A stretch of 64,000 bases of DNA from Diphasiastrum complanatum. Its lineage: Eukaryota; Streptophyta; Lycopodiopsida; Lycopodiales; Lycopodiaceae. A program made the translations under genes and the position numbers. Positions within the stretch are counted from its first letter, which is position 1; every line of letters begins with the position of its first letter. Positions 1 through 10,163 of this stretch are shown here, one piece after another. The stretch spans positions 55,193,848-55,257,847 of the forward strand of contig CM055099.1 of assembly GCA_029204225.1 (NCBI GenBank), in the 5' to 3' direction. The notes under the pieces were generated by a model that was not told the origin of the DNA, ran no database searches, and was given only the letters and a program-made list of their open reading frames with translations.

Positions 1-1010
1 ATGCAAGAGTTTGATATGTCTATCAGATATAGACGGGGGAAATTCAATACAGTAGCAGATGCCCTTAGCAGAATGCCTATGATAAACGAGCTGAGTTTTA
101 CTCAGATTCGTAATGAGTTACTCGAGTCCTTGAGAGGGAAGTGCCAGCATGATGCATTCTTCTCTACTATCTGAAACTCAGTCCAGAGTAGACAGTTACA
201 GACTCTAGAACCAGTTCCCGGGGCTGGTGCCAGTTTCCAAGAATACGGCAGCTTTCGTTGAGGATGATGATGAGTCCGAGTATACGTCGTCAGATGACGT
301 TGAGCATTCAGAGTCTGTATTACCCAAGCAAACCCCAGTGGTTGAGGGTTAGTTGACTCAAGGATTCAAGTGGAAACAGTATTGCATTCAGGATGAGTAC
401 TTGCTCTATAGAGATAGAGTATGTGTCCCCAATTCAGAGGATTTATAGGCAGCAGGTCAGCAGGTCCTATATGAATGTCATGACAATCCTAGTGCGGGAC
501 ACCCAGGCATATAGAAGAGCTATTGAGCTTCTTCGAAGGCAAGTTTTCTGGCCCCAGTATGAAAAAGGACGTCCAACAGTATGTAACCATTTGCCAGAAA
601 TAGTCTAGTAAATAAAGCAGATCGTTATAAAGGCAGGAGGGGTGTTGCAGCCCTAAGAAACACTAGTTGGACAAGGGGAGAGAAATCTCCATGGATTTCA
701 TAGTAGAGGCCTGCCAAAAAACCAAAAGGGTAATGACCGCAATATGGGTCACAGTTGACCGTCTGACCAAAATGGCACATTTTATTCCGACCAATAACAA
801 CCGTTAGAGCTCCAGGAGTTAGCGAGGTTGTTTGTAGACGGGCTATTTAATTGTACGCTCTACCTGTCCGGCCTAGTCAGCAACCGGGACAATAAGTTTA
901 ATAGAAATTTTTGGAGGGCAGTATTCCATCATCTCCATACTAAACCTTAATATGAGTACCACTGACCATTCCACAGACGGACGGTCAAACAGAGAAGGTA
1001 AAGTCAGGTG
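1..1010 (+). pseudogene. Ty3/gypsy pol relic: RNase H end and integrase
   Basis: This is the 3' half of a gypsy polyprotein. The first 174 bases read openly and end the RNase H domain: YRRGKFNTVADALSR (nt 28-72) is the usual gypsy RNase H tail. After a stop, the integrase H2C2 finger region is readable across frame changes (CHDNPSAGHPG near 475-507, then RRQVFWPQ near 535-558). The catalytic core begins with ISMDFI near 690 and VDRLTKMAHFIPT near 751-790, and continues to a PQTDGQT-like end near 975-1000. Stops and frameshifts make it non-functional. It enters the window already truncated at its 5' side and ends where it meets an oppositely oriented gypsy gag relic. Family assignment to Ty3/gypsy is firm; the clade is not determined. 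Confidence 0.85.
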
Positions 1011-1119
1011 CTAAGAGGATATGCTTCGTGCATACATCAGCAAAGAAGCAGACTGAGGAGCTTCACTTTAAATTTATCGTTTTTCTTTCTTTTTAAAAAT
1101 TTCTTTTTAATTGAAAGTC

Positions 1120-2020
1120 TTTCTGAGGAGGTTGCTCAGAAAGGGGCTGCTGTCTCACCCTCTTCCTACCCACTGAATCATCATAGATTTGAGCATATCT
1201 GAGAGTTTTCTCAAGGGCAGTAGGCGAGTTTCACTGGACCTCTACTTTATATTCATCTTTGAGGCCTCGGACAAACCCTCTGATTTTTGGATAATCATCC
1301 ATATTTTTTGTTTTTAAAATTGCTTCTCGATACTGCGTGATATATTGGATTAGGGACTTGTCCATTACTGTTCTTTCCCAGGCTTCCCAGGCTCTATCAA
1401 GTTCATTCTCTGGTAGGAATTCTCTTAGGAAAGCTTCTTCAAAGGCTGTCCATGACCCGGGGAGTCTGCCCAGTCTCCTGGAGATTTAACCACCACGTAT
1501 AGGCCATGGGCCCTAAGGAAAGCACTGGCCTCAATTGCTTGCAGATGGTTAGGGGTCTGTTTAAGAGCATGAATGTTCTTCCATTTTCTGAGGAAGGTTT
1601 GTAGAATATCTGCATTTCTATCCTTCTCTTCCCCAATAAAAGTAGGAGGCTTTAATCTTTAAAGACCTCGGGTCAGACCGCAAAGTCTCACCCGAAATTG
1701 ATGGAAGTGGAGAAGGGGATAACTGAGAAGTGGAGGAAGGCTTCCTTTCGCGGAACTCAAAATCAAGCCTTTGAGTTCAGTGAACGAGTCATCCACACAC
1801 TGGACTTGAAATTGGCTAATGCCAACTTCAGTTCATCCACTTCTATTATCAAGTGGAGAAAACGGCTCCTTGGTAACCAGTTCGTCGAGTTCTTCGGCGA
1901 ACTGTTCATGGTCTTCCATTTCCATAGGTTCTTTCCCTTTACTGTAAGCCAAGGCTTCTATGTTTCAAGTTCGTCGAAGCCTCTCTCCGGGGGTTGATTA
2001 GGTCCCTGAGGAGTGGTCAT
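1120..2020 (-). pseudogene. Ty3/gypsy gag relic
   Basis: On the minus strand a gag reading frame can start at the ATG at 2020 (MTTPQGPNQPPERGFDEL) and continues with frame breaks to about 1120. The best-conserved part matches the Retrotrans_gag domain: LGPMAYTWWLNLQETGQTPR (about 1460-1520), then a frame change into a stretch reading EEAFLREFLPENELDRAWEAWE, followed by a Q-Y-REAILKTKN-like segment. This order (WW..L, acidic F-P, tyrosine/glutamine-rich helix) is what gypsy capsid proteins show. A primer-binding site and LTR lie about 860 bp upstream in the right orientation, so leader, gag and LTR belong to one minus-strand element. Its protease and pol are missing: the neighbouring pol at 1-1010 points the other way and must come from another copy or a rearrangement. 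Confidence 0.75.
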
Positions 2021-2875
2021 TTTCGGAACTGAAAGAGAGCTACCTTAACTTCTGAAGAAAAAAAAGAGTCAGAAAGACTAATTTACAACTGTACAAGGAG
2101 GGGAAAGAAAACTTAGCTCTTTCGAGAGCTGTACTTCACAGAGAGAATCAAGAAAATGCCCTCTCTCGAGCTCTTCCTCAACAGCTTTCAGACCTTTTGT
2201 CCCGGAAATCCCAGTTTTGAAGTTCCAAAACGGTGCCAAGATTTCCCGTTCTTGAGTTGAGGTAAGCTGACTGATCTGATTTCAAGTGTGGGGCTCCAAC
2301 AAATCGAGTAAAAACCGGAAAAATTACAAGAAGAAATCCGTAATTTTGATGTCCCTTATGGGATTTAGCCCCCTCAGCCCTTGCTGTGGTAAAGCAACCT
2401 GGTCTGGCCCGATTTGTCCAATTTAAAGCTCAAAAAATCCCGCTTGAATCTTTAGTTGACCTCAGCTAGTAGGTCGTTGGTCTCTGTGGCAAACAAGTTG
2501 AAGTTCAAACTCCTGAGAAGTCTCAATAAAAAAGGATGAAATTTCACACCCTTTCTCTTCCCTGTCCAAGGCTGACTCTGCGTACTCTATTTCAGATTAG
2601 AACTTACTCTAATCTACTCAAAACTTGATACAAATTTCAGATTTGAGGGCTAGCTATACAGAAATGGATCTGCTCTTCCTTTCCCCTTGAATTTTCGCTC
2701 AGATTACACTGAACTACACTCGAAAATCAGAGAGATTTCCAGCAAATTGGAGGATTAGAAAGTTGATCCTACAACAAATTTCCTCCTCTAACTCTTTCTA
2801 AGAAACTAAGAGATTTTTCCTATCCTCTAAATAGCTTTCTCTACTGCTGCTACTAAGCTCCCTAGGATGGAGATG
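2021..2875 (-). other. Untranslated leader of the minus-strand gypsy element
   Basis: About 850 bases between the gag ATG at 2020 and the primer-binding site at 2876. I see no conserved coding segment. It is the expected position of the packaging leader of an LTR retrotransposon. Confidence 0.5.
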
Positions 2876-2887
2876 GCTCTGATACCA
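2876..2887 (-). other. tRNA-Met(i) primer-binding site
   Basis: Minus strand reads TGGTATCAGAGC, complementary to the 3' end of plant initiator tRNA-Met. Two bases separate it from a CA-ended LTR at 2890. Confidence 0.85.
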
Positions 2888-2889
2888 GT

Positions 2890-3280
2890 TGGTAATAGGT
2901 TCCTAACACCACAGAAGGGCAAACACTAACTGATCCACCCAACCTTGCCTACTCCCTGATATAGAGTAAGCCCCTCCTAGCCCAGTGTGAGGACTGGTAG
3001 CATGCAACTGCCAAAGTGTCGGCCACGTGTCACTGACGTGGCCGACTGCACGTCGGGACCCAACTGGGGGCTCTGCCCTGCTGACAGGGTCCCTAGACTG
3101 CGTTAGGCCCGCCATGGCTATGGACCGTGCTGGGGCACACTACTCACTGTCTTGCCCTGTTGGTCATGTACGCTGGACCCGACCCTGACCGTAGGTATCT
3201 GACCTATCTGTGTTCTCTAGGGTTCGGCACTGGTCACGAGCTCGTAACAACAATCCTATGGTGTGTGGCAATCAAATGGT
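2890..3280 (-). repeat. Gypsy 5' LTR (minus strand), outer end unresolved
   Basis: The LTR begins on the plus strand with TG directly beyond the primer-binding site; the minus strand therefore ends in CA as expected. A TATA-like CTATATC lies near 2958-2964 on the minus strand. A G-box inside an inverted repeat occurs at 3018-3046. The far end cannot be placed because no second LTR is present and the hAT relic follows; 3280 is only the point where transposase homology starts. Confidence 0.5.
3018..3046. promoter_or_regulatory. Perfect 11-bp inverted repeat containing a G-box, inside an LTR
   Basis: GTCGGCCACGT, a 7-base spacer, then ACGTGGCCGAC. The left arm with the spacer contains CACGTG, the G-box bound by plant bZIP and bHLH factors. 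Its place in the U3 part of the LTR suggests a transcription control element; this role is inferred. Confidence 0.45.
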
Positions 3281-5653
3281 TTAGCACAAGTGCACGAATG
3301 GAATGTCAAGCAAATGCACTAAGTGAGGATGTGATGAAATGACACAGTGCAAGACGCTGTATGGAGGGATAGGTTGCTACCGAACATGGTCCACCAGGGT
3401 AATGGGGGAGTTGCCTCCTCTCTGGATCCTGAGCAGCCAGGTGACTGAACGTGCCCATGCCGAAACGAAATGCAGCTAGCTCCTCCATGAGTCTGATAGG
3501 ATCTATGGATCCACCCTGTAGATGTACTCAAGCCAATCCACCTCGAGCTCCCTGTTTGCGATCTGTGTCGGAGAGAGGAAGAGGGGATGCAGTATGTGTG
3601 CAACGCTATGGATACTCCTGTGAAAGTAGTTCCACCGCGTCTCCCAGATGAACTTCAGCTCGGTCATGCTGCACGTGAGAGGCATGGGGTTGGAGAAAGT
3701 ACAACGAAATCGAAGCAAAATATGAAAAAAAGGTAACATCAACAAAAAAAACAAACTAGCAATCACTGAAAAGATAAAGACCAATTACATTACTATACTG
3801 CTTACCTCTCTGGCTGCAAGATGGGCAGGCTGCAGGAACTATCCAATCCGGTCCATGAGCTCGTCTCCACACAGTCCAAGTGTGGACCCCTCGCTGTCAG
3901 CCATGCGGAGCACAATGTAGAGTGGTCGAAGGAGTCCTGACAATGTCTGCGCATCCCTCCAAAATTGGTCTCCCCTCACCGTGGAAGAAAAGTGCTCCCC
4001 ATCCTCTGTGTGCTAAAACGTACTGGCACGCCAAAGATCGCTGGCAACCATCTGTAGAAGTTGTGCCCTCAGATGGTAGATGACCACCAAGTCGAAAGCA
4101 AAGCGTGTGGGGGCTAGCTTCTTGAGGTCCAACTGGCTGAACACCCGGAACATGGCTAGAACACGCCTCTTCCTGGTGACAAAAGTCACAGGGCCTCACG
4201 GACGATGGCTCTAACCCAGGGAAGTGCACCTATGTCCCCCATGAGAAGGTCTATGTCGTGCCCTGCACAGGGTGTATGAACGATGTGAGGGAACTCGGCC
4301 TCTAGCAAGACACCCATCTGAACGCAGTTGGTGGCATTGTCCGTCACCACTCTAACGACATGCTACAAGCCTATGGACAGGATGGAAGACCTGATGACAT
4401 CAAACATGAACTCTGCAGATATGACTCTCCCCCCACTACTGCAATCCACAGCCCTCAAAAATTGTGCGCCCATGCAGCTGGAGACCAAGATGTTGAGGAT
4501 TGGCCTCCTCCTGACATCAGTCCAGCCATCGGACATGATGCTGCAACCGTATGTGGCCCAGTGGCGGCGTAGAGGCTCCATCTCTCTAGACAAGCACTCA
4601 ACCCTATCTCTCAGCATGTGTGTGCGGACAACCACTGAACTAGGGACTCTCCAGCTAGGGCTGACAGACTATGCAAGGCGGAGTGCCTTCTGAAGGGCTC
4701 AGAGTCAGTGATGGCAAATGGAAGGTTCTGTGTGGCCTTTTTGTCCATGTGCGGCTGATGGCTGCCGCGAATGGTCTGCTTTCTAAGAGCTCTCCCTGCT
4801 GGGCGACGGGTAATGGACCTCTAGCATGGTGCACCAACTGTGACAGGAATGGATGATGACGCGACAGGCTGGGCACTAGTGGATGCATCGGCTGTAGACG
4901 TGGAATGGGGGAGAATGGGATGCACTGGCAGGGATGGGTGCAACAGCATAAGTGGGATGCACTGGAGGGCCAACATCTGGCATGGGATACGAAAACTGCT
5001 GGCTAGGGACGTCATCCGGATGGGAAGGGAGGGAGGACGTGATCTCCTCAACATCCTCGAAGGCCTCGTCACTAGCATCCTGGGCCTGCTCGGGTGTGGC
5101 GGAGAGTCCATGAGGAAATCGTAAACTGGGGGGGTGCGAGCAACAAGAGGTGGCGGTGGAACCGTAGTGGCAACTGGCAGACGCGAGGGGACGGGTTCCA
5201 CCGGGAATGGGTGCAAATGGGGGTGCGTGTGGCGGAACTGTCTAAGGGGGATGAGGGGCAGTGGAACGGGACGAGGATGCGCTCCCTCTCCCTCGTGCGT
5301 GCCAGCCAAGCAGGTAGCAACTCGGGGTCAGCCACATAAGGAGTGGTCCAAAACTGGAGAACACCCTCCGAAATGGTGTTCTCCCCCGCCACAAGACGTG
5401 GCCCATAGGTGTCCAATAGTCGCTGCCTGACGGGGATGGACATACTGCCACAAGGGGTGCCACAAGGGGCAGCATTTATGGTGCCACCATTTTTGGCGCG
5501 TGCACCGAGCAAGTGGCCTTTAAGGCGAGTGAGGGACGTAGTGAATTCGACTAGGCAATACCGGCAACGCACGACTTTTGCACCGGTCTTGTCGGCAACC
5601 CTCCTAACAACGTCCACCTCGTCCCACAGATTGGCAAGGTCGGACTACACCAT
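3280..5653 (-). pseudogene. hAT-superfamily transposase pseudogene (BED finger, DUF659, C-terminal dimerisation region)
   Basis: Read on the minus strand from an ATG at 5653. The start reads MV, an in-frame TAG, then SDLANLWDEVDVVRR, and runs into a BED zinc finger with CRYC and RLKGH (about 5480-5570). A proline/serine-rich linker follows. DUF659, the catalytic-core part of this hAT group, is clear at about 4370-4550 (GCSIMSDGWTD, then NILVSS and VDCSSGG). Further down come an RW...HSVAHILHPLF segment (about 3590-3660) and, after frame changes, P-S-IQRLALCHFITSSLSAFA (about 3310-3380), which corresponds to the hAT C-terminal dimerisation motif. Several frameshifts and stops show it is dead. 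I could not identify terminal inverted repeats or an 8-bp target duplication. It lies in the intron downstream of CFAP58 exon 3, if that gene continues leftwards. Confidence 0.8.
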
Positions 5654-6918
5654 TGTGATGGAGAAAACTAGGGAAAAAATGGAAAGCTAGAAGAGAAACA
5701 GCAGGGTTTAGTGTTGGAGAGACGCTGAAAATGGGCGAAGGTAGGGCGAGGCAAAACAGACATAAGGCAAGGCGGGGCATATCACGCGTTCTGTGGGCGA
5801 AGGCAGGGAAGGCAGAGCGAGGCAAATCGGACGTAATGCAGGGCGACATAAATCAAAACCAAGGCAGCGAAGAGGGTGAAAAAACAGCAGGGAAGGCAGG
5901 GCAGCGAGGGCAAAATATTTTCTGGGAGAGATGAAGTGAGGGCGGAGGGGGATGCCTTAGGGGTGCGTCCGAGGGTGGAAGCGTCCGGCAATTTCCAAAA
6001 AAAAAAATTCAAAAAAAAAAAAAAAATACAGGCCCTTCCCCTCACTATCCCACATCCCCAAAACGAAATAAAAACAATTTTCCTCCCCCTACCCCCCCCC
6101 CCCCCCAAGAATTAATTATCAGAGGGTGTCTGGCACCCACCTGCCCCCTCCTGTTAAAAAAAAAGGAAAAAGGTACCCAAAAAAATTTGCAACAAACCTA
6201 ACCACTGCCCATGCCTCCCATAACTGAGATACCACAGAATCGGGCATGAAAGAGCAAACAATTATATTTTTTGAGTCACATTGTCTCATGCTGTAGCTAT
6301 CTCTATCTCTTTGATGGATCTATATTATATTATTATACAAATACAGGTCAACGATGAGCTCTCCGGATGAACTTCAACAACTTACTAATTACTTATGCTC
6401 CACAGTGTCATTCAACACAGGGAAGTACAAGACCTACACAGTACTATGGTCTATATGATGAGATAGGTTTAGGGTTTTGGGATGAACTCCAACAACAACA
6501 CTGAAAGGAAACAGGCAGGATGAAATGTGTTGCTCATAATAACATGCCTTTCAAATCCGTTCTTATCAACTACAAAAACAACTCAATCATAAAACAAATT
6601 CTTGGAAAGCAAGCAAGTAGACGTTACAACCCAAATGAATTGTCCAGAGTATGCATTACCTCTTCAATCATTACATTGTTTGGTGTTGCTCCAAAGTAGA
6701 CAAAAGCTCCAAGACATTTTGAGCTTGATGAAGTATAGAAAGTCTTGCATCCAAGGTGGGTGAGACTACATTTTAACAATTACCCTACGCAATAAGACTA
6801 TAGTAATCTATGCCATTGGCTTACCATAAGTCCCTCATGAAGGTCCAGTAATTTCAGAGTTATGAATTCTAAAAACTAGGTATGCATACAGCTCATTATT
6901 TCACTCACTTTCTAAGAA
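5654..6918. other. Non-coding stretch: hAT 5' flank and CFAP58 intron 3
   Basis: 5700-5940 is G-rich with repeated GGCAGGG/GGCGAGG-like words. 5998-6028 holds A-tracts and 6091-6107 a C17-like run. The rest is AT-rich intron-like sequence without a recognisable exon. Confidence 0.4.
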
Positions 6919-6940
6919 TTAAGAGACAAAAGAAGCATAC

Positions 6941-7139
6941 TGTATGTTATCTTTAGCTTTTGCTTCCTTTTCTTGTGAAGCATCAACCAGTTTCCATGCC
7001 TTATCAATCTCTTTCTTCAAGGCAAGGATTGTGTTTTGATCCTCTTCATTTAACTTGAGGGCATTTTGCACCTTTCCAGCATTTGCTAGAATTTCGGTAT
7101 TCAGCTCCCGACATTTTTTTATCAACCTCTTTTCACTCT
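6941..7139 (-). other. CFAP58: CFAP58 exon 3
   Basis: 199 bases after acceptor AATGCAG. The first two bases complete a Glu codon, then [13 protein letters not shown] through KAKDNI. It ends in phase 2 before donor GTATGC at 6940. Matches the CFAP58 segment that precedes LK-EI in other species. Confidence 0.88.
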
Positions 7140-10069
7140 CTGCATTTATAACATATCACTTGAACCATTGCTGACACAAAATGTGCTACAATTGTTTGCA
7201 GTTTCTCTTGTATAAATAAGGGGGACACTGCTGGCTTATTAACATGTATGAACACAAGTTCTGCACAACACCTTGGCTTTCATGTGCATCATATCCATGA
7301 GAAAATTTAGGAGTGAGAACAGAAACTAGACTATAAGATGCACATGGAGCACCTATTCAAAAGTCAAAGTAGAGAAGCCACAAAAGAAAGTGTTTTCAGG
7401 TCAATTACATACTCGTAAAATTGAAGTTTATAATTGTCCCAACCAAAGGGATCACATACCATGAGACTTTTTCAAAGCCCTATGAAGCTTTTCATACTCA
7501 GCTCTAAACCGATCCAAAGCCTTGTCCCCTTGAAGTTCTTGCAAAACCTGCATACACAGCAATTACCATTAGATATCATCATTCAGAAATAATCGGCGCG
7601 CATCAGAATGCCAAAGAGAAACCGAATTTTTCATGCAAGGCAGATGTCCCACGACTCTGGAAAACAAACAGTGACCTACAACTCATTGAAGTATATAAAC
7701 AGTCAAGACTTGCTCATGCATGTAACAAGCGACAATAGAAAACATGAAGGCCAATTCTTAGCTTCAAACATCCACCTGTAAAAGAAGGCCATTTCTGATT
7801 CCATTTTCCCTGACCAATAGCATTAATGATATTGCACCTACTTTATCTTTATTTGTCATCATCAATGTGCATGCCACATGCATAATAGCATTTTCCTTCA
7901 TAAATTTGTACAAATACTAGCTTGTGAAGCTTGGACTACTTCTCTGGAGGTCACGGGGGAAGAGATTCCAAAAAAAATGCCAAAAGAATATTCAATCACA
8001 CACAGCCCACTAAACATTCCCCATATATGGAAGGATAGCTTTTATTGGCATAATCACAAAATTTTAATGAATGCTTGAAATCGGTGACCATATTTTAACA
8101 TGTGCCTAGTAGCTCAGTTCAAGAAAACAACAATCACAAGACACAACAAAGCAATGGCGATAGTTAACATGAAACTATTTTGAGAAGAGCCACCTTAACA
8201 TAAGTCCAATCTAGGTCATAGAACAAGGTACACTATTGTATTGACCAAGAGAAAAGAGGAAAAAATTAAATCTCATGTAAATGTCTCATCTCAAATATAA
8301 AGGAGAGCAAGTGTAAAGATTGCCTTATGTAGATCCTTAAGATCCTGTTGCAAACACCAGAAGGCTAAGTGTGGAGCCAAATCACCTAACCAAAGAGAAA
8401 CTGAAGATCAATCCTTGACAGCTTCAACCCCAAACCACCGTGAATGAATACAAGAGAGGAGAGGTTTTTGGTAACTAAAACATGGAATTTAGAAGTGGAG
8501 TACGGTGAGTTTCTATAGGTATATATAGACCCCTAGAGCTTAGGAATATTCCTTCCAAAACCCTAATCCTTTACTAAACTCAAAAATAGTTACTATTGAT
8601 ACTCCTCTACATGCATATTGCCGTCAAACACCATGTACCGCTCCTCAAGTCCTAATTGGAGTGCAAGGGCCCTCTCAAGGTTACTAACTACATATATATA
8701 TCCTAGATTGGAACGTCGAGGCGTAACTAATAATCTGGAGTGCCAAATATCCACATCAAGGATTGTTCCAAATCCTCGGTACAGAACGTGGACGTAGCAT
8801 TCTTCCCCCCTTGAACCACCTCTTCCTTAAAATTGGAACTTAGGGAAATTTTTCTTTATGCTTTCAACACTTTCCCATGAATCATCATCCTCAGTATGAC
8901 CTTTCCATCAAATCAAGCACTCAGAGATAGAACAATTTCTCAATTGTTAATCTTTGGTTCCAAAGGTACACTAAGCAATAAATCTTCCAAATAGGTGAGA
9001 TCTTCATAATCCAACAGTATCACCTTCATGTAAACTTAATTTCAACCGACTTACATGAAACACTGAATGAGCAGTAAATTTGTTCTAAGATCAAGTTCAT
9101 AAGCCAAAGATCCAATTTTCTTTACGAAACAGTCCACAATATCTAGTAAATATATTATAATGCTTTTTCGTACGCATAGTCCTAGAATCTTTTGGAATTC
9201 TACGATATACCTAGTTGTCAACTTTAAAATCTTTGGGAGATCTCTTAAGATCGGCATAGTGCTTAGCTATATCTTGAGCACTACGGATACTTTCACGTGC
9301 TAATTGCAACAATTCTTGCATTTTATGTAGGAAATCAGCAACCTTCTAGATCTTAACATATTTAATCTCCACATTAACTGGAGTTCTAGATTGAAAATCC
9401 TACATAAGCATAAACAAACTATAACCTGTAGTAGAATGTTTTCTACTATTAATAAGCAAACTCTATAAAGGAATATAATGCTCCCAATCACATTGCCTGT
9501 GAGATACATATGTTCTCAACACATTCTCCATAGTCACGTTGCCCAAGAATGACCCGTAAACTTAGGATCTCTAACACTTAGTATCACTTGGCTGTCTTTA
9601 CAACTTGAATAATCTTTCAACAAAGTTTTGGGCTAACTCTGAAGCCTTTGCAATTGACTTAATTTCTATGGATGTAGCTAAGTTAGTTATCCTATCCACA
9701 ACTAGCCAAATAGAATCATTTTGCCTTTGGGTCTTTGGAAGTTCAATCAAAAAATCCATTACGTATTCTACTTTGGCTAATTGACAGGGTTTACAATCAA
9801 TCAATCAGGGATATCTAAGGGATGTTATAATCCTCCAGCCTTTACGTATTCTACTTTGGCTAATTGACAAGGTTTACAATTTACCACATAAGACTCAACA
9901 TATGGCTTGAGTTTTGGCCTATAAAACTAGCTTCTGACCCAGTCTCAAATCATGTGTATCAATGTTTCCACGAATGTCTCAAATCATATTGATCAAACTG
10001 GATGGCACCGGTTCGGAACCAAACTAGTGAAGCAAAACCCGAGGCCATATTTGAGCCACTCCACCAGCA

Positions 10070-10163
<94 letters not shown>

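Noticed and set aside
3451-5430. Plus-strand open frames opposite the hAT relic
   Set aside because: They are reverse shadows of a GC-rich transposase and match no family.
6121-6160. hAT terminal inverted repeat (CAGGAGGGGGCAGGTGGG on the minus strand)
   Set aside because: No inverted partner or 8-bp duplication was found left of the transposase, so the end cannot be claimed.
6650-6790. Possible extra CFAP58 exon reading QNVLELLSTLEQHQT on the minus strand with a GT after it
   Set aside because: It contains stops just beyond, lacks a good acceptor, and does not match the CFAP58 segment that should follow exon 3.
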